Origin: Verrucomicrobia bacterium S94
Lineage (GTDB): Bacteria > Verrucomicrobiota > Kiritimatiellia > Kiritimatiellales > Pontiellaceae
Direction: 5' to 3'
DNA length: 64,000 nucleotides
Assembly: GCA_004299845.1 (NCBI GenBank)
Contig: CP036201.1
Location: forward strand, 2,666,001 to 2,730,000
Notes under the pieces: model-generated
What the model was told of the DNA's origin: nothing
Seen by the model: the letters and a program-made list of their open reading frames with translations, nothing else
Databases searched by the model: none
Made by a program: the position numbers and the translations under genes
In this document: piece by piece, positions 19,957-31,111 of the stretch
Position numbering within the stretch: the stretch's first letter is position 1
How the letters are laid out: every line of letters begins with the position of its first letter

Positions 19957-20103
19957 CTATGGTTTGAATGCTGCCAATCCCCTTGCCACGACCGAAATAG
20001 GTGATACCATCCAGCCTTGGCTGGAGGATCATATCGATATCTATAATTTACCGACGCAGCTGTCTTTATAAATTTCACAAATCACAAAAGAATTATATAA
20101 TGA

Positions 20104-22353
<2,250 letters not shown>

Positions 22354-22373
22354 ATTATAGCTATTGGAAACAG

Positions 22374-22400
22374 AAAAGCGTCCCATCCGGGGCGCTTTTT
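22374..22400 (+). terminator. rho-independent terminator of katG
   Basis: AAAGCGTCCC pairs with GGGGCGCTTT (one wobble) and is followed by a T run, 21 bp after the katG stop. Confidence 0.85.
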
Positions 22401-22415
22401 CTGTTTAATGGCACC

Positions 22416-23300
22416 ATGAATTTTGAAGCAGCACTTCGATCCTGTCCGAAAATCCTGATGGAGGCCGCCATTGCCGAGCGGGTTCGCCGGGCACATCCCG
22501 GCCAAATGCATCCCCGGCTTGCGACCTCTCTGATGATCCTGACTCCGGAAGGACGGAACATTCTCCGCGCCTTTGTGCGAGAGTATATAGCCATCGCCCG
22601 GAAAGCCAGCCTGCCGATAGTCATCGGTACACCGACCTGGCGGCTTGATAAGCTCCGCAGTTCTGAAGAGCACATTCCTGACGATCTGAACAATCAGGCC
22701 GTCGCCTTTGAGCAAGCATTTAAAGAGGACTATTCCCGCATCATCGTTGCCGGACAGATCGGTTGTCAAAATGACTGTTATAAACCCGAAGAAGCGCCCG
22801 GCACCGAAGACGCCTACGATTTCCACTCCTGGCAGATCGAACGCCTGACCGATTCAGACTTCCTCTACGCCGTCACCCTTCCGGAAGTCGGAGAAGCCCT
22901 CGGCATCGCCCGGGCCATGGCCGCAACCGGCCTGCCGTATATCATCAGTTTTGTGATCGGCAAAGACGGCCGCATCCTCGACGGCACACCGCTTGATCGG
23001 GCCATTGAAACCATTGATTCCGCAACCCGGCGGCCGCCGACGGGATATGGCGTCAACTGCTGCTACCCCGCATTCCTCCGGACCTCGGAACTTTCCGGAA
23101 ATGCCGCAGGGCGCATGCTTTCCATTCAGGCCAACGCCTCCTCCCTCTCGCATGCCGAACTCGAAGCGGCCGAAACCGTTAAAGCCGATCCGATTGAGGA
23201 CTGGAGCCGCTGCATGCTGAACCTGCACCGTACCACCGCCATAAAAATACTCGGCGGATGCTGTGGAACCACCGGCCGGCACCTGAAGACCCTCCTATAA
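22416..23300 (+). CDS. homocysteine S-methyltransferase family protein
   Basis: The 294-residue protein has the zinc-binding Cys pattern of the family: VNCCYP near residue 210 and the C-terminal GGCCGTTGRHL. These cysteines bind the zinc that activates homocysteine. Such enzymes transfer a methyl group, often from S-methylmethionine or a betaine, to homocysteine; the donor here is unknown. The start ATG 22416 lies only 16 bp after the katG terminator and has no clear Shine-Dalgarno, so initiation may be leaderless or near-leaderless. The N-terminus (MNFEAALRSCPKILMEAAIA) lacks the usual DGGxGT-type motif, so it is a divergent member. Confidence 0.75.
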   Translation: MNFEAALRSCPKILMEAAIAERVRRAHPGQMHPRLATSLMILTPEGRNILRAFVREYIAIARKASLPIVIGTPTWRLDKLRSSEEHIPDDLNNQAVAFEQAFKEDYSRIIVAGQIGCQNDCYKPEEAPGTEDAYDFHSWQIERLTDSDFLYAVTLPEVGEALGIARAMAATGLPYIISFVIGKDGRILDGTPLDRAIETIDSATRRPPTGYGVNCCYPAFLRTSELSGNAAGRMLSIQANASSLSHAELEAAETVKADPIEDWSRCMLNLHRTTAIKILGGCCGTTGRHLKTLL

Positions 23301-23317
23301 AAAATCCGGCCGCCGGA
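23299..23317 (-). terminator. putative terminator of the porin gene
   Basis: On the minus strand TCCGG, a 3-base loop and CCGGA are followed by six T. The stem is short, but the site lies about 45 bp after the porin stop and at the end of the polyol operon. Confidence 0.55.
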
Positions 23318-23362
23318 ACAGCAATCCAACGACCGGAACAGGCCGGCAGTCCGGGAGAATTT

Positions 23363-24571
23363 TTAGAAAGACGCACCAATCCAGGCCCCCAGAACAAGGG
23401 CGTCATCAATATCACCGTTGGTCCCGCCGCCGGGGTCCACGATATACTGCACGGACGGCTGAATGTAGAAACTCGGAATAATCTGAATCCGATGGCCCAG
23501 TTCATAAACCATTTCCGCATCCACATCGCCGCCGGAAACATACCGTCCGTATTCATCGCTGATTTTCCCATACGTTACAAAACACATGGTGTGGTCGTTT
23601 TCGCGCCCGGGAAACAGCCCTTTCCAGTTTGCACCGCCGCTGATCTGCATCGGCACTTTGGCCGTTTCGTCCTGATGCGTATAGGATCCGAATGCGAAAA
23701 GACGCAGATTCTCCATCACTTCGACATCACCATGTCCGTAGAAGCTCAGCAGATTCCCGGTTTCGCCCCCGTCAAAATCGGTGTAGTCATATACCGAATC
23801 CGCGATGCCGAGGTAGACACGGGCCGGACGGTCAAACACCTCCGGCGTCCAGTCATACTGCGCCATAAAGGTTACCCCGTCATCGCTGCGCCAGCTCCAA
23901 TCGGTTCCCTTCACGTAATCGCTCCAGATGGAATCACTGACCTGATAAGCACCAAGCTGGAATTGATGTTCTTTGTTCAGCGTATACTTCACCCGGCCGC
24001 CCCAGAGCCCCAGGGGAAAGGAATAAATCTGCGAATTCTCCAGCATCAGCGAACGAACCGGACCGTTAATGGAGGTGCTGAGTGAATACCGGTTAAGCTC
24101 GTTATCGGCAAAATCCTCATCCATGGACGTGCGGCCGAATTTAACCGCCAGATCCTCTCCGAACATTTTTTCGATCCAGACCTGATAGAGCCAGGTCACC
24201 TGCCCTTCGGCGCCGCCGTTGATCGTCATCGGGTCATAAATGCCGCCGACATCGCCGGCAATGCCGTTACCGGAACGGTTGACTATGGATAGTTTAATTC
24301 TGGTTCCATCCCACCCGATCAGTTTTTCCAGATCGAGATCCACCCCGGCATAGGTCTGCGCCGTAAAATTATCGGCCGTCTCAATCCCGCCGTCCACATT
24401 CGCGGCATAGATGGAATCAAAATAGAGGAACGGAAAAATTCCCGCCTCTTCCATACTTTCGTGCCGACTGAACAGCCGCTCCTCTTCATACCACGCTTTA
24501 TTCTGAACCGCCTCTTCAGCAACGGCCGTCAGCGATAGTGCTGCACATAACCCTGTAAATGTATTTTTCAT
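23363..24571 (-). CDS. OprB-like carbohydrate porin
   Basis: The 402-residue precursor begins with a signal peptide (MKNTFTGLCAALSLTAVAEE). The mature part has the beta-barrel pattern of carbohydrate-selective porins: YAGVDLDLEKLIGWDGTRIK, the central VKFGRTSMDEDFA, and a C-terminal strand ending ALVLGAWIGASF with terminal Phe. It is the last gene of the polyol operon and would bring the substrate across the outer membrane. The ATG at 24571 has GAGGAG five bases upstream; a GTG two codons earlier overlaps that site and is less likely. Confidence 0.82.
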   Translation of the reverse strand: MKNTFTGLCAALSLTAVAEEAVQNKAWYEEERLFSRHESMEEAGIFPFLYFDSIYAANVDGGIETADNFTAQTYAGVDLDLEKLIGWDGTRIKLSIVNRSGNGIAGDVGGIYDPMTINGGAEGQVTWLYQVWIEKMFGEDLAVKFGRTSMDEDFADNELNRYSLSTSINGPVRSLMLENSQIYSFPLGLWGGRVKYTLNKEHQFQLGAYQVSDSIWSDYVKGTDWSWRSDDGVTFMAQYDWTPEVFDRPARVYLGIADSVYDYTDFDGGETGNLLSFYGHGDVEVMENLRLFAFGSYTHQDETAKVPMQISGGANWKGLFPGRENDHTMCFVTYGKISDEYGRYVSGGDVDAEMVYELGHRIQIIPSFYIQPSVQYIVDPGGGTNGDIDDALVLGAWIGASF

Positions 24572-24595
24572 GTTCACTCCTCATTTTCGGTCGAG

Positions 24596-24617
24596 CCGGG
24601 ATGCCGCCGCATCCCGG
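24596..24617. other. perfect intercistronic hairpin
   Basis: CCGGGATGC and GCATCCCGG form a perfect 9-bp stem with a 4-base loop between the mannitol dehydrogenase and porin genes. No T-tract follows on the minus strand, so it may act in mRNA stability or partial attenuation rather than full termination. Confidence 0.6.
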
Positions 24618-24639
24618 TCTCCGCCCGGGTGAATTTCGA

Positions 24640-26145
24640 TTATACCGCCTGCCGCTCTCCGGCCAGAACCTGCTCCATCAGCCGTGCGATGTCGGGATTT
24701 TCGTATAGCGCCTCAACCATTGCCGCATAGGTTTGGGAGAACCGTTCATTGTCAACCAGATCACCGAAAATCGGTTCCAGCCGCAGAAACGAAAGTACAT
24801 CATCCTCTGTGCCCATCGCCGCCAGATGCAGCTCGTCTTTCATTTCATCAACAACATCCAGCTCCACACCATGCCGACTGAGCCCTTTATCGCTGTAATA
24901 ACACCAGGCAGCAATCACCAGCGTTGCAAAATCAATACTTCCGCCGGAAGCGAGGTTTTCATTGATCGTGGAAATCAGGAACTTCGGCAGTTTGGCCGAA
25001 CTTTCCAGACAGATGCGCGCCAGACTGTCTTTGATATTCGGATTTCCGAAGCGCTCAATCAGGCTGTCTTTATACTCATCCAGATTGATCCCCTCCACTT
25101 CGTCGAGCACCGGCGTTGCTTCACGGTCCATAAAGGCGCGCAGATAACTTCTGAACAGCGGATCCGTAACGGCACCATCGATCGTTTCATGGCCGTGAAT
25201 CGAACCGAGCAGACCGAGTACGGAGTGACCTGCATTCAGTAACCGGATTTTCATTTTTTCGTAGGGCGTGACATCCGGCACAAATTGAGCACCGACCTTT
25301 TCCCAGGCCGGACGGCCGTTGGAAAAATTATCCTCAATCACCCACTGACAGAACGGTTCGCAGGTAACCGGCCATGCACCGCGCACTCCGAACTCGGTCC
25401 GAAGATATTCAATGTCCGATGCGGTCGTCACCGGCGTAATGCGGTCCACCATGGCATTCGGAAAACAGACGTTGGCTTCGATCCATTCAGCCAGTTCCGC
25501 ATCCAGTTTTCCCGTAAAAGCCAGCAGCATTTTTTTTGTCATGTCACCGTTATGCTGAATATTGTCGCACGACTGAACAGTGAAAGGCGGCAACCCGGCA
25601 TCGCGGCGTTTTTTCAGCGCGGCGGCCAGATAGCCGAACACCAGTCGCGGAGCATCCGGATGGGCCAGATCGTGCTGGACATCCGGATTATCGAACATGA
25701 ATTCGCCGGTGGCGGGATGGAAATTATAGCCGCCTTCCGTAATGGTCAGGGAAACGATTTTCGTATCCGCGCAGGCCATCCGCTCGATCACCGCCATCGG
25801 ATCGTCCACGCTCAGCATAAAATCGATAATCGATCCGATGACACGGGCTTTCACCCGGCCGTCGGGATGCTTGAACATCAGGGTATACAGATAATCCTGC
25901 TCTTTGAGAATATCGCGCATTTTACGGTCCGCTTCCCGCAGGCCGACGCCGCAGATCCCCCAGTCGAGTGCATCGGATTCATTCATCAGCGATCCGGTGT
26001 AATAGGCTTCGTGAGAGCGGTGGAACCCGCCGACACCCACATGTACAATGCCCGCTTTCATTTTACTGCGGTCATAGGTTGGAATGATCATTTTATCCGC
26101 CAGCAGCGGCAGATTTTTCTGGTTCAGTTTGATCGATTTATTCAT
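24640..26145 (-). CDS. mannitol dehydrogenase family protein (polyol/uronate 2-dehydrogenase)
   Basis: A long-chain polyol dehydrogenase of 501 residues from ATG 26145, with a TCTCCT-complementary ribosome site upstream. Motifs are the Rossmann start IVHVGVGGFHRSHEAYY, SLTITEGGYNF, the catalytic-region QSCDNIQHNGDMTKKM, and DRITPVTT. KMRLLNAGHSVLG-like sequence (KIRLLNAGHSVLG here) contains the catalytic Lys and His region. Family members interconvert mannitol and fructose or related polyols and uronates. The PfkB kinase and porin in the same operon favour a mannitol- or arabitol-type polyol, but the substrate cannot be told from sequence. Confidence 0.9.
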   Translation of the reverse strand: MNKSIKLNQKNLPLLADKMIIPTYDRSKMKAGIVHVGVGGFHRSHEAYYTGSLMNESDALDWGICGVGLREADRKMRDILKEQDYLYTLMFKHPDGRVKARVIGSIIDFMLSVDDPMAVIERMACADTKIVSLTITEGGYNFHPATGEFMFDNPDVQHDLAHPDAPRLVFGYLAAALKKRRDAGLPPFTVQSCDNIQHNGDMTKKMLLAFTGKLDAELAEWIEANVCFPNAMVDRITPVTTASDIEYLRTEFGVRGAWPVTCEPFCQWVIEDNFSNGRPAWEKVGAQFVPDVTPYEKMKIRLLNAGHSVLGLLGSIHGHETIDGAVTDPLFRSYLRAFMDREATPVLDEVEGINLDEYKDSLIERFGNPNIKDSLARICLESSAKLPKFLISTINENLASGGSIDFATLVIAAWCYYSDKGLSRHGVELDVVDEMKDELHLAAMGTEDDVLSFLRLEPIFGDLVDNERFSQTYAAMVEALYENPDIARLMEQVLAGERQAV

Positions 26146-26166
26146 GACACTCTCCTCAGAGTTTCC

Positions 26167-26185
26167 GGAGGGACAGCGGCCCTCC
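26167..26185. other. short intercistronic hairpin between permease and dehydrogenase
   Basis: GGAGGG and CCCTCC pair around a 7-base loop in the 53-bp gap between the two genes. There is no T run on the transcribed (minus) strand. Confidence 0.45.
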
Positions 26186-26198
26186 ATTTTTTAATTCC

Positions 26199-27947
26199 TT
26201 ATGAAACGACAGCTTCAGGTTCGGCGACAATCGCCGGTGCTTCAACCGAGGCTTTTTTGCGGCGCATCGCCCAGTAAGCCAGCACGAAATACACGATGGT
26301 GCAGATGAAACCGTAGCGATAGAAGAGAGCGCGGTTCACATCATAGGTTTCCATATCCGGACTGCCCCACATGGTGATGCAGGCGAGCACCATGGTAATG
26401 ACGAGGCTGAGGATCGAGGTCCAGGTCAGGACTTTGGTCAGCAGCGTAGTATCCTTAACCGGCTGCGGAGTACGGGCGGCCAGATAATCCTGGTATTCCG
26501 CCACTTCCGCATCAAAGGCGGCATCGGCTGCCTCTTCTTCAGGATACGATTCCGCCGCACCGTATTTCTTCGCCATCAGCGTGTAGAGCACAATAGTGAA
26601 GAGCCAGGTCGGAATGAAGAGATAGTAGAACGACATCACATTCAGAGCATTCAGCCCGAATCCGAAAACCAGACCGGCAATCCATGAGGCAATTGCAGGT
26701 GTACTGTGGGTGAGCTTGCGGTACCGCGCCCAATAGCGGGTGAAGCCGATTTTCGGAAAGATCACATGCTCTGCGAATACAATGGCTCCGACCGGAACCA
26801 CCAGCAGCCCGGCATAGGTCAGCATCGGAAGCATTTTAGTAAAAACGAACGGAAAACAGGCCACGATCACCGTCACAACACCAACCGCCAGCGTGGTTTT
26901 TTTCCGGGAATGCCGATGAAAAATCGCCTGCGCCGCCAGTCCCGCACGGTAGAGATTGGCATTCGCCGTAGTCCAGCCGGCGATGATCACAATCACGAAG
27001 CCGGAAAGACCGAGGGCATAGTACGCCACATCGCCGGGATCGAGCTCGGTAATCGTGGTTTTCAACAGCACTGCTGTGCCGGCCCCCATGATACCCGCGG
27101 AAATCCAGGCAATGAAATGACCGAACAGCATGCCCGAACTGGTACAGAGGCCGTAGACTTTTTTCTTTGCATAGCGGAACAGCGCCATATCGATCAGACC
27201 GAAATGCGTAATGGTATTCGCCGCCCAGGCGAAACCGATCACTTCCAGCAGGCCGATGCCCGGTTCGCCGGCGGCATTCACACCGGTCCAGATCGACTGA
27301 TTGCCGATCGCCATAAAATCGCCGAATCCGTCAAGCACCGTTTTACCCAGTACAGCATTGGACAGCGCCGGCATCAGCACGAGCGATCCGCTGGTAAACA
27401 TGACAAACAGCCAGGGCGCACAGATTCCCGAAAATTCAGAAACCGCATTAAAACCATACATAGCCACAAAAACCACTATGATTCCTACCGCCAGCACCAC
27501 CACAACAAACCACGGATTGGTGGGATACCACGCCAGCTGTGCCGGTATTTTAAACAGAAACCGCACCGCCGTCGACGACACCGTAATCATGGCCGCCGAT
27601 ATCACCGTGAAGATGATGACGTTCGCCCAGTTATACAATGCCGTCATTTTATCGCCCGCAATTTTATGCAGATAGTTGTAAAGGCTCATCCGTGTATCCA
27701 CGGCAATCGGCGAGGTGATCATCGTCCAGCTGAGAATCGCCAGAATATTCCCGATGAGCAGACCGAGCAGGATGTCCATGGTTTTTGCGCCCAGCGCAAC
27801 AAAAGTGGCCCCGATAACAAACTCGGTGGCAGCAACGTGTTCACCGGCATAGAGACCGAGGAAGTGGCCCCAGCCGTGCAGTTTATGCTTTGAAACCGGA
27901 AGCTGTTCTTCACTGATACTCTTCAGATGCTGGAAGTTCGCGTTCAT
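26199..27947 (-). CDS. NCS1-like (purine-cytosine permease family) transporter
   Basis: The 582-residue membrane protein has about 12-14 hydrophobic segments. The N-terminal part GLYAGEHVAATEFVIGATFV, and GLLIGNILAILSWTMITSPI, resemble the first helices of NCS1/cytosine-permease-family transporters. A long hydrophilic insertion (about residues 470-510) and two further helices extend the C-terminus beyond the usual length. NCS1 proteins normally carry nucleobases or vitamins, yet this gene lies between a sugar kinase (4-bp ATGA overlap) and a polyol dehydrogenase. It is therefore probably the polyol carrier of the operon. This substrate assignment is an inference from context. Confidence 0.75.
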   Translation of the reverse strand: MNANFQHLKSISEEQLPVSKHKLHGWGHFLGLYAGEHVAATEFVIGATFVALGAKTMDILLGLLIGNILAILSWTMITSPIAVDTRMSLYNYLHKIAGDKMTALYNWANVIIFTVISAAMITVSSTAVRFLFKIPAQLAWYPTNPWFVVVVLAVGIIVVFVAMYGFNAVSEFSGICAPWLFVMFTSGSLVLMPALSNAVLGKTVLDGFGDFMAIGNQSIWTGVNAAGEPGIGLLEVIGFAWAANTITHFGLIDMALFRYAKKKVYGLCTSSGMLFGHFIAWISAGIMGAGTAVLLKTTITELDPGDVAYYALGLSGFVIVIIAGWTTANANLYRAGLAAQAIFHRHSRKKTTLAVGVVTVIVACFPFVFTKMLPMLTYAGLLVVPVGAIVFAEHVIFPKIGFTRYWARYRKLTHSTPAIASWIAGLVFGFGLNALNVMSFYYLFIPTWLFTIVLYTLMAKKYGAAESYPEEEAADAAFDAEVAEYQDYLAARTPQPVKDTTLLTKVLTWTSILSLVITMVLACITMWGSPDMETYDVNRALFYRYGFICTIVYFVLAYWAMRRKKASVEAPAIVAEPEAVVS

Positions 27948-28858
27948 ACTCTCTCCTCACATTCAGTAACTGATTCATAATTAACAAGATACTCCGGAAG
28001 AACCGGAGTGGCGCCCTTCTGCATACAGACAAAGGTGGAGACTTCGTTGGTGTAGAGATTCACTTTGCTCAGCGGCCACCCCTGCAGCACGCCCATACAG
28101 AGCGCTGCCGTCGCCGAATCACCCGCCCCCACCGAATCCACCGCCAGCCCTTCACAACCGGCGCAGTCATCGATCTCATGTGCGCTCAGCAGAATACTTC
28201 CGTCTTTCCCGCGGGTGAAAAAGATCAGCTTCAGGCTGAACAGCCGGCGCAGCGCCTTCAGCTGCTCCACTGTATCGCCCTGAAGATCAAAATAATCCGC
28301 CAGCACCGGAAGCTCTTCATCGCTGAGCTTCAGCACATTCGCCAGCTCCAGCGACTCGGCAATAATCGGCTTCGAATAAAAAGACTGACGCAGATTCACA
28401 TCGTAGATTTTCAGCGCATTATCGGGAACCTCACAGATGAAAGAACGGATTGAGCCACGCGATTCGCCGGAACGCTGCGAAAGCGAACCGAAACAGACCG
28501 CATCCAGCGTGGCCGCAAATGCCTTCAGCTCTTCCGGACAGGGAATATGATCCCACGCCACATCTTCGTGAATTTCATAGGTCGGTTTCCCGGCTTCATT
28601 CAGCACCACATCCACTGTACCGGTCGGATACTCCGGCGTTTCAAAAATAAAATCCGCCGACATCCCCAGTTCATTCAGCCCCTCACGAATCTCTTTACCG
28701 AGCGGGTCTGCACCCACGCAACTGACCGGTTTGGCGTTAGCACCCAGCTGACCGCAATGACATGAAAAATTGGCCGGGGCACCGCCCAGGCGCTTGTGTT
28801 CCGGAAATACATCCCAGAGCAGCTCGCCGATTCCTGCCACATTAAATGTTCTGTTCAT
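27944..28858 (-). CDS. PfkB-family carbohydrate kinase (fructokinase-like)
   Basis: The 304-residue protein has the PfkB N-terminal signature (GIGELLWDVFPEHKRLGGAP, then ANFSCHCGQLGA) and the C-terminal DSVGAGDSATAALCMGVL with the catalytic Asp. Family members phosphorylate ketoses such as fructose with ATP. It is first in the operon with the permease, polyol dehydrogenase and porin. Fructose made by the dehydrogenase would be its natural substrate. GGAGAGGAG lies just before the ATG, and its stop overlaps the permease start (ATGA). Confidence 0.9.
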   Translation of the reverse strand: MNRTFNVAGIGELLWDVFPEHKRLGGAPANFSCHCGQLGANAKPVSCVGADPLGKEIREGLNELGMSADFIFETPEYPTGTVDVVLNEAGKPTYEIHEDVAWDHIPCPEELKAFAATLDAVCFGSLSQRSGESRGSIRSFICEVPDNALKIYDVNLRQSFYSKPIIAESLELANVLKLSDEELPVLADYFDLQGDTVEQLKALRRLFSLKLIFFTRGKDGSILLSAHEIDDCAGCEGLAVDSVGAGDSATAALCMGVLQGWPLSKVNLYTNEVSTFVCMQKGATPVLPEYLVNYESVTECEERV

Positions 28859-28920
28859 CGTTATCTCCTCTCCCCGTCGGGGCTGTAGACTTTCCTGATT
28901 TGAGACTCACAGGTTCTCAT

Positions 28921-28993
28921 GAAAGGTCTGTTTGTAAATCTATTTGCTAATTTTATATTTGCATATATCTAACATTTACATAACATTTAATGC
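28921..28993. promoter_or_regulatory. divergent promoter/operator region of the polyol operon
   Basis: This AT-rich intergenic stretch between the kinase (leftward) and the regulator (rightward) contains inverted TGTAAAT (28933-28939) and ATTTACA (28974-28980), and ATTTGC repeated at 28942 and 28957. It is a plausible operator for the adjacent GntR-type regulator; no individual site can be fixed by eye. Confidence 0.4.
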
Positions 28994-30088
28994 ATGAACC
29001 ACTCAAAACCAAGGTACTTACAGATATCCGAAGAAATTCGCGTTTTAATCCGAAACCAAACCTATAAACCCGGTGATCTCCTTCCAACCGAACAGGATCT
29101 GGCTAAAAAATACAGCACCTCACGCCCCACCGTCGCCAAAGCGCTGAAACTGCTGAGCGATGAAAAACTGGTGCGCCGCCGCGCCGGTTTCGGCACTCAG
29201 GTGCTTCCGCCGGGCAAGTCGGCTCTCACCGCCGCCTTCCTCATTCCCCGGCTGCATGAAACCGAGATTTTTGAACCGATCTGCGCCGGCATTTCCCACA
29301 CCGCCGGGCGCGAATCCATGCGAATCATCCGCCCCTCCGAACTGGGTATGGATACCGATCCCCGCCATCTGGCGGAAGCACTCACCGATCAGTTTATCGA
29401 TGAAAAAGTAAACGGCGTTTTTTTCACACCGGTTGAGCACATCCCCAATCAGGAGGAATTCAACCTGGGCATTATTAAACGGCTCGGCCGCGCCGGCATC
29501 CGGACAGTCCTGCTCGACCGCGATGTCTACCCCTGGCCCCGCCAGACCCCGTATGACCTCATCGGCATCGACAACATCGAAGCCGGATACATCATGGCCC
29601 GGCATCTCCTGAATAACGGATGCGGAAAAATCGCCTTTGTATCGGCTCCCAATCCGGCCATGACCGTGCAGCTGCGCCGCATCGGCAGCTCCGAGGCCCT
29701 CGTGCATGCCGGACGAACGGCCAGAGAACTCGAACAGGTCGAATATCAGCCGGATGCCCCGCGTAAAACCCTTCAGAAACTGGTAAAGAAAGGCGTCCAG
29801 GGCATCATCTGCGCCAACGACGCAACCGCCGCCCCGCTGCTTCGGGAGCTGATCGATTACGGCATAGACATTCCCCGGTCGGTCCAGGTCTGCGGATTTG
29901 ATGATGTCAAATACGCCTCGCTGCTGAGCGTCCCGCTGACCAGCTACCACCAGCCCTGCGAAGGCATTGGAAATGTAGCGGCCAACGTTATGCTCAACCG
30001 CATCCGGCATCCGGAAAGTCCGGTACAGCGCATAACGCTGAAAGGTCAGCTGATCATCAGAAACTCATCCTGCGGCCCGATTGGTTAA
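28994..30088 (+). CDS. GntR-type HTH regulator with LacI-like ligand-binding domain
   Basis: Residues 1-70 form a GntR winged helix (YLQISEEIRVLIRNQTYKPG, LLPTEQDLAKKYSTSRPTVA). Residues from about 80 form a periplasmic-binding-protein-like domain of the LacI/GalR type (AAFLIPRL, GIDNIEAGYIMARHLLNNG, VCGFDDVKYASLLSVPLTSY). This AraR-like combination usually gives sugar-responsive repressors. It is transcribed divergently from the kinase-permease-dehydrogenase-porin operon and most likely controls it. No Shine-Dalgarno is evident before the ATG. Confidence 0.88.
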   Translation: MNHSKPRYLQISEEIRVLIRNQTYKPGDLLPTEQDLAKKYSTSRPTVAKALKLLSDEKLVRRRAGFGTQVLPPGKSALTAAFLIPRLHETEIFEPICAGISHTAGRESMRIIRPSELGMDTDPRHLAEALTDQFIDEKVNGVFFTPVEHIPNQEEFNLGIIKRLGRAGIRTVLLDRDVYPWPRQTPYDLIGIDNIEAGYIMARHLLNNGCGKIAFVSAPNPAMTVQLRRIGSSEALVHAGRTARELEQVEYQPDAPRKTLQKLVKKGVQGIICANDATAAPLLRELIDYGIDIPRSVQVCGFDDVKYASLLSVPLTSYHQPCEGIGNVAANVMLNRIRHPESPVQRITLKGQLIIRNSSCGPIG

Positions 30089-30493
30089 AGCGATCCAGAC
30101 ATTCGAAATTTTATAACCATTAAGCACAAAGTACGCAAAGTTTTGGCAGGATCAGGTGCCCCACCCCGTCGCCCGGCTGAATGGCTCAGCGTACACCCGC
30201 CCGATGGGACATCGGGCCTACAGGCATACGAGTAACTGATGTGGCCTTAACAGGATACCCCTATAAAGCAAATCATCTGTTATACGGGGCAGGCCGGCGG
30301 CCGGCGATACCAGCCTGCGCCGCTGCCTCGATGGCATCGGAACCTGATCGTACCGCAGGCGGCTCGCCTGCTGCAAAACCGCACCAGCTCAACCCTTGAA
30401 AATACTTAATTTTCTCCTTACGGATCATCTAACATTTTATTATCGTGATTTATAAAATAAACAACGCGAAATTTTTCCGATATAAGGAAAAAC
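30089..30493. other. 405-bp intergenic region with dispersed repeat
   Basis: No convincing gene is seen. The stretch holds a dispersed repeat (30161-30222) that recurs at 37128-37185. An AT-rich leader follows, with AAGGAAAAAC just before the lipoprotein gene. The short open frame at 30181-30399 is repeat sequence and is not supported as a gene. Confidence 0.6.
30161..30222. repeat. dispersed repeat, copy 1 (second copy 37128-37185)
   Basis: The core CGTCGCCCGGCTGAATGGCT continues through GCGTACAC and a hairpin CCCGATGGGACATCGGGCC. The copy at 37128 has the same order with a few substitutions and one deleted base. The two copies lie in the same orientation on either side of the accessory gene/IS region. 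Confidence 0.8.
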
Positions 30494-31009
30494 ATGAGAC
30501 CAATATATTTGCTTACGATTCTCACGATTCTTGTCGGTTGTAGAGAACAAGATCCAAACAAGGAATTGATGAAGGAAGTTGCTGAAGCGTATCAAGCTGG
30601 TTCCAAAAAGATTCTCACAGAAGAGTTATCTAATGAAAACACTGAGTTCATTGCAGACACTCTGGAGCTTAGAACCCGATGTGATCAGATCATGACTCAT
30701 ATTGGAAAAGGTGAAATAGACAAAGCCTTCAGTGAGATCAAAAAATACACATTCCTCCCTAAACAAGAAATGGATGCGGCTCAAGCTGCGACCAAAAAAC
30801 AAATCTCTTTAACTCTAAATAGATTTGGTGATTTTTGCGGGTACGAATTTGTTTCCCAAAAAAATGTGAGCCCATCACTTGTTAAGTTTGAGTACATTGC
30901 AAAATGTGAAAACCATCCTCTTGTCTGGCGGTTCATGTTCTACAAAGCAGATAACAAATGGACACTAAATATTTTTAATTGGGATGACCAAATTCAGACA
31001 TTAAATTAA
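30494..31009 (+). CDS. hypothetical lipoprotein (cassette 1 of the array)
   Basis: The 171-residue product has a short signal peptide with lipobox (LTILVGC, Cys at about position 16), then a polar, Lys/Glu-rich region. The rest is a mixed domain with RFGDFCGYEFVSQKNVSPSL and WRFMFYKADNKWTLNIFNWD, which reads like a small alpha-beta domain of the DUF-type seen in bacterial lipoproteins. I do not recognise the family. The gene is noticeably AT-rich compared with the flanking core genes. Repeat R1 begins at its stop codon. Confidence 0.65.
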   Translation: MRPIYLLTILTILVGCREQDPNKELMKEVAEAYQAGSKKILTEELSNENTEFIADTLELRTRCDQIMTHIGKGEIDKAFSEIKKYTFLPKQEMDAAQAATKKQISLTLNRFGDFCGYEFVSQKNVSPSLVKFEYIAKCENHPLVWRFMFYKADNKWTLNIFNWDDQIQTLN

Positions 31010-31052
31010 TCGAACCAGAAATTAGAGCCTATCAGGACAACGTTGATTAATT
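31009..31052 (+). repeat. cassette-boundary repeat R1 (attC-like, short form)
   Basis: The repeat starts at the last base of the lipoprotein stop codon with ATCGAACCAG and ends GACAACGTTGATTAATT. The outer arms AATTAATCGAAC (31004-31015) and GTTGATTAATT (31042-31052) are complementary except for one unpaired G. It shares its start (AACCAG) and the AGAGCCTATC...ACAACG end with R2 and R3 but lacks about 125 bp of their middle. Confidence 0.5.
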
Positions 31053-31111
31053 CGGTCAATGCCTGATTCCCTTCAAGCTCACTTTGGACGTTGGATGAAG
31101 AAGGAAAAATA

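Noticed and set aside
30181-30399. Possible 72-residue gene downstream of the GntR/LacI regulator
   Set aside because: The frame lies in the dispersed repeat that also occurs at 37128, and has no ribosome site.
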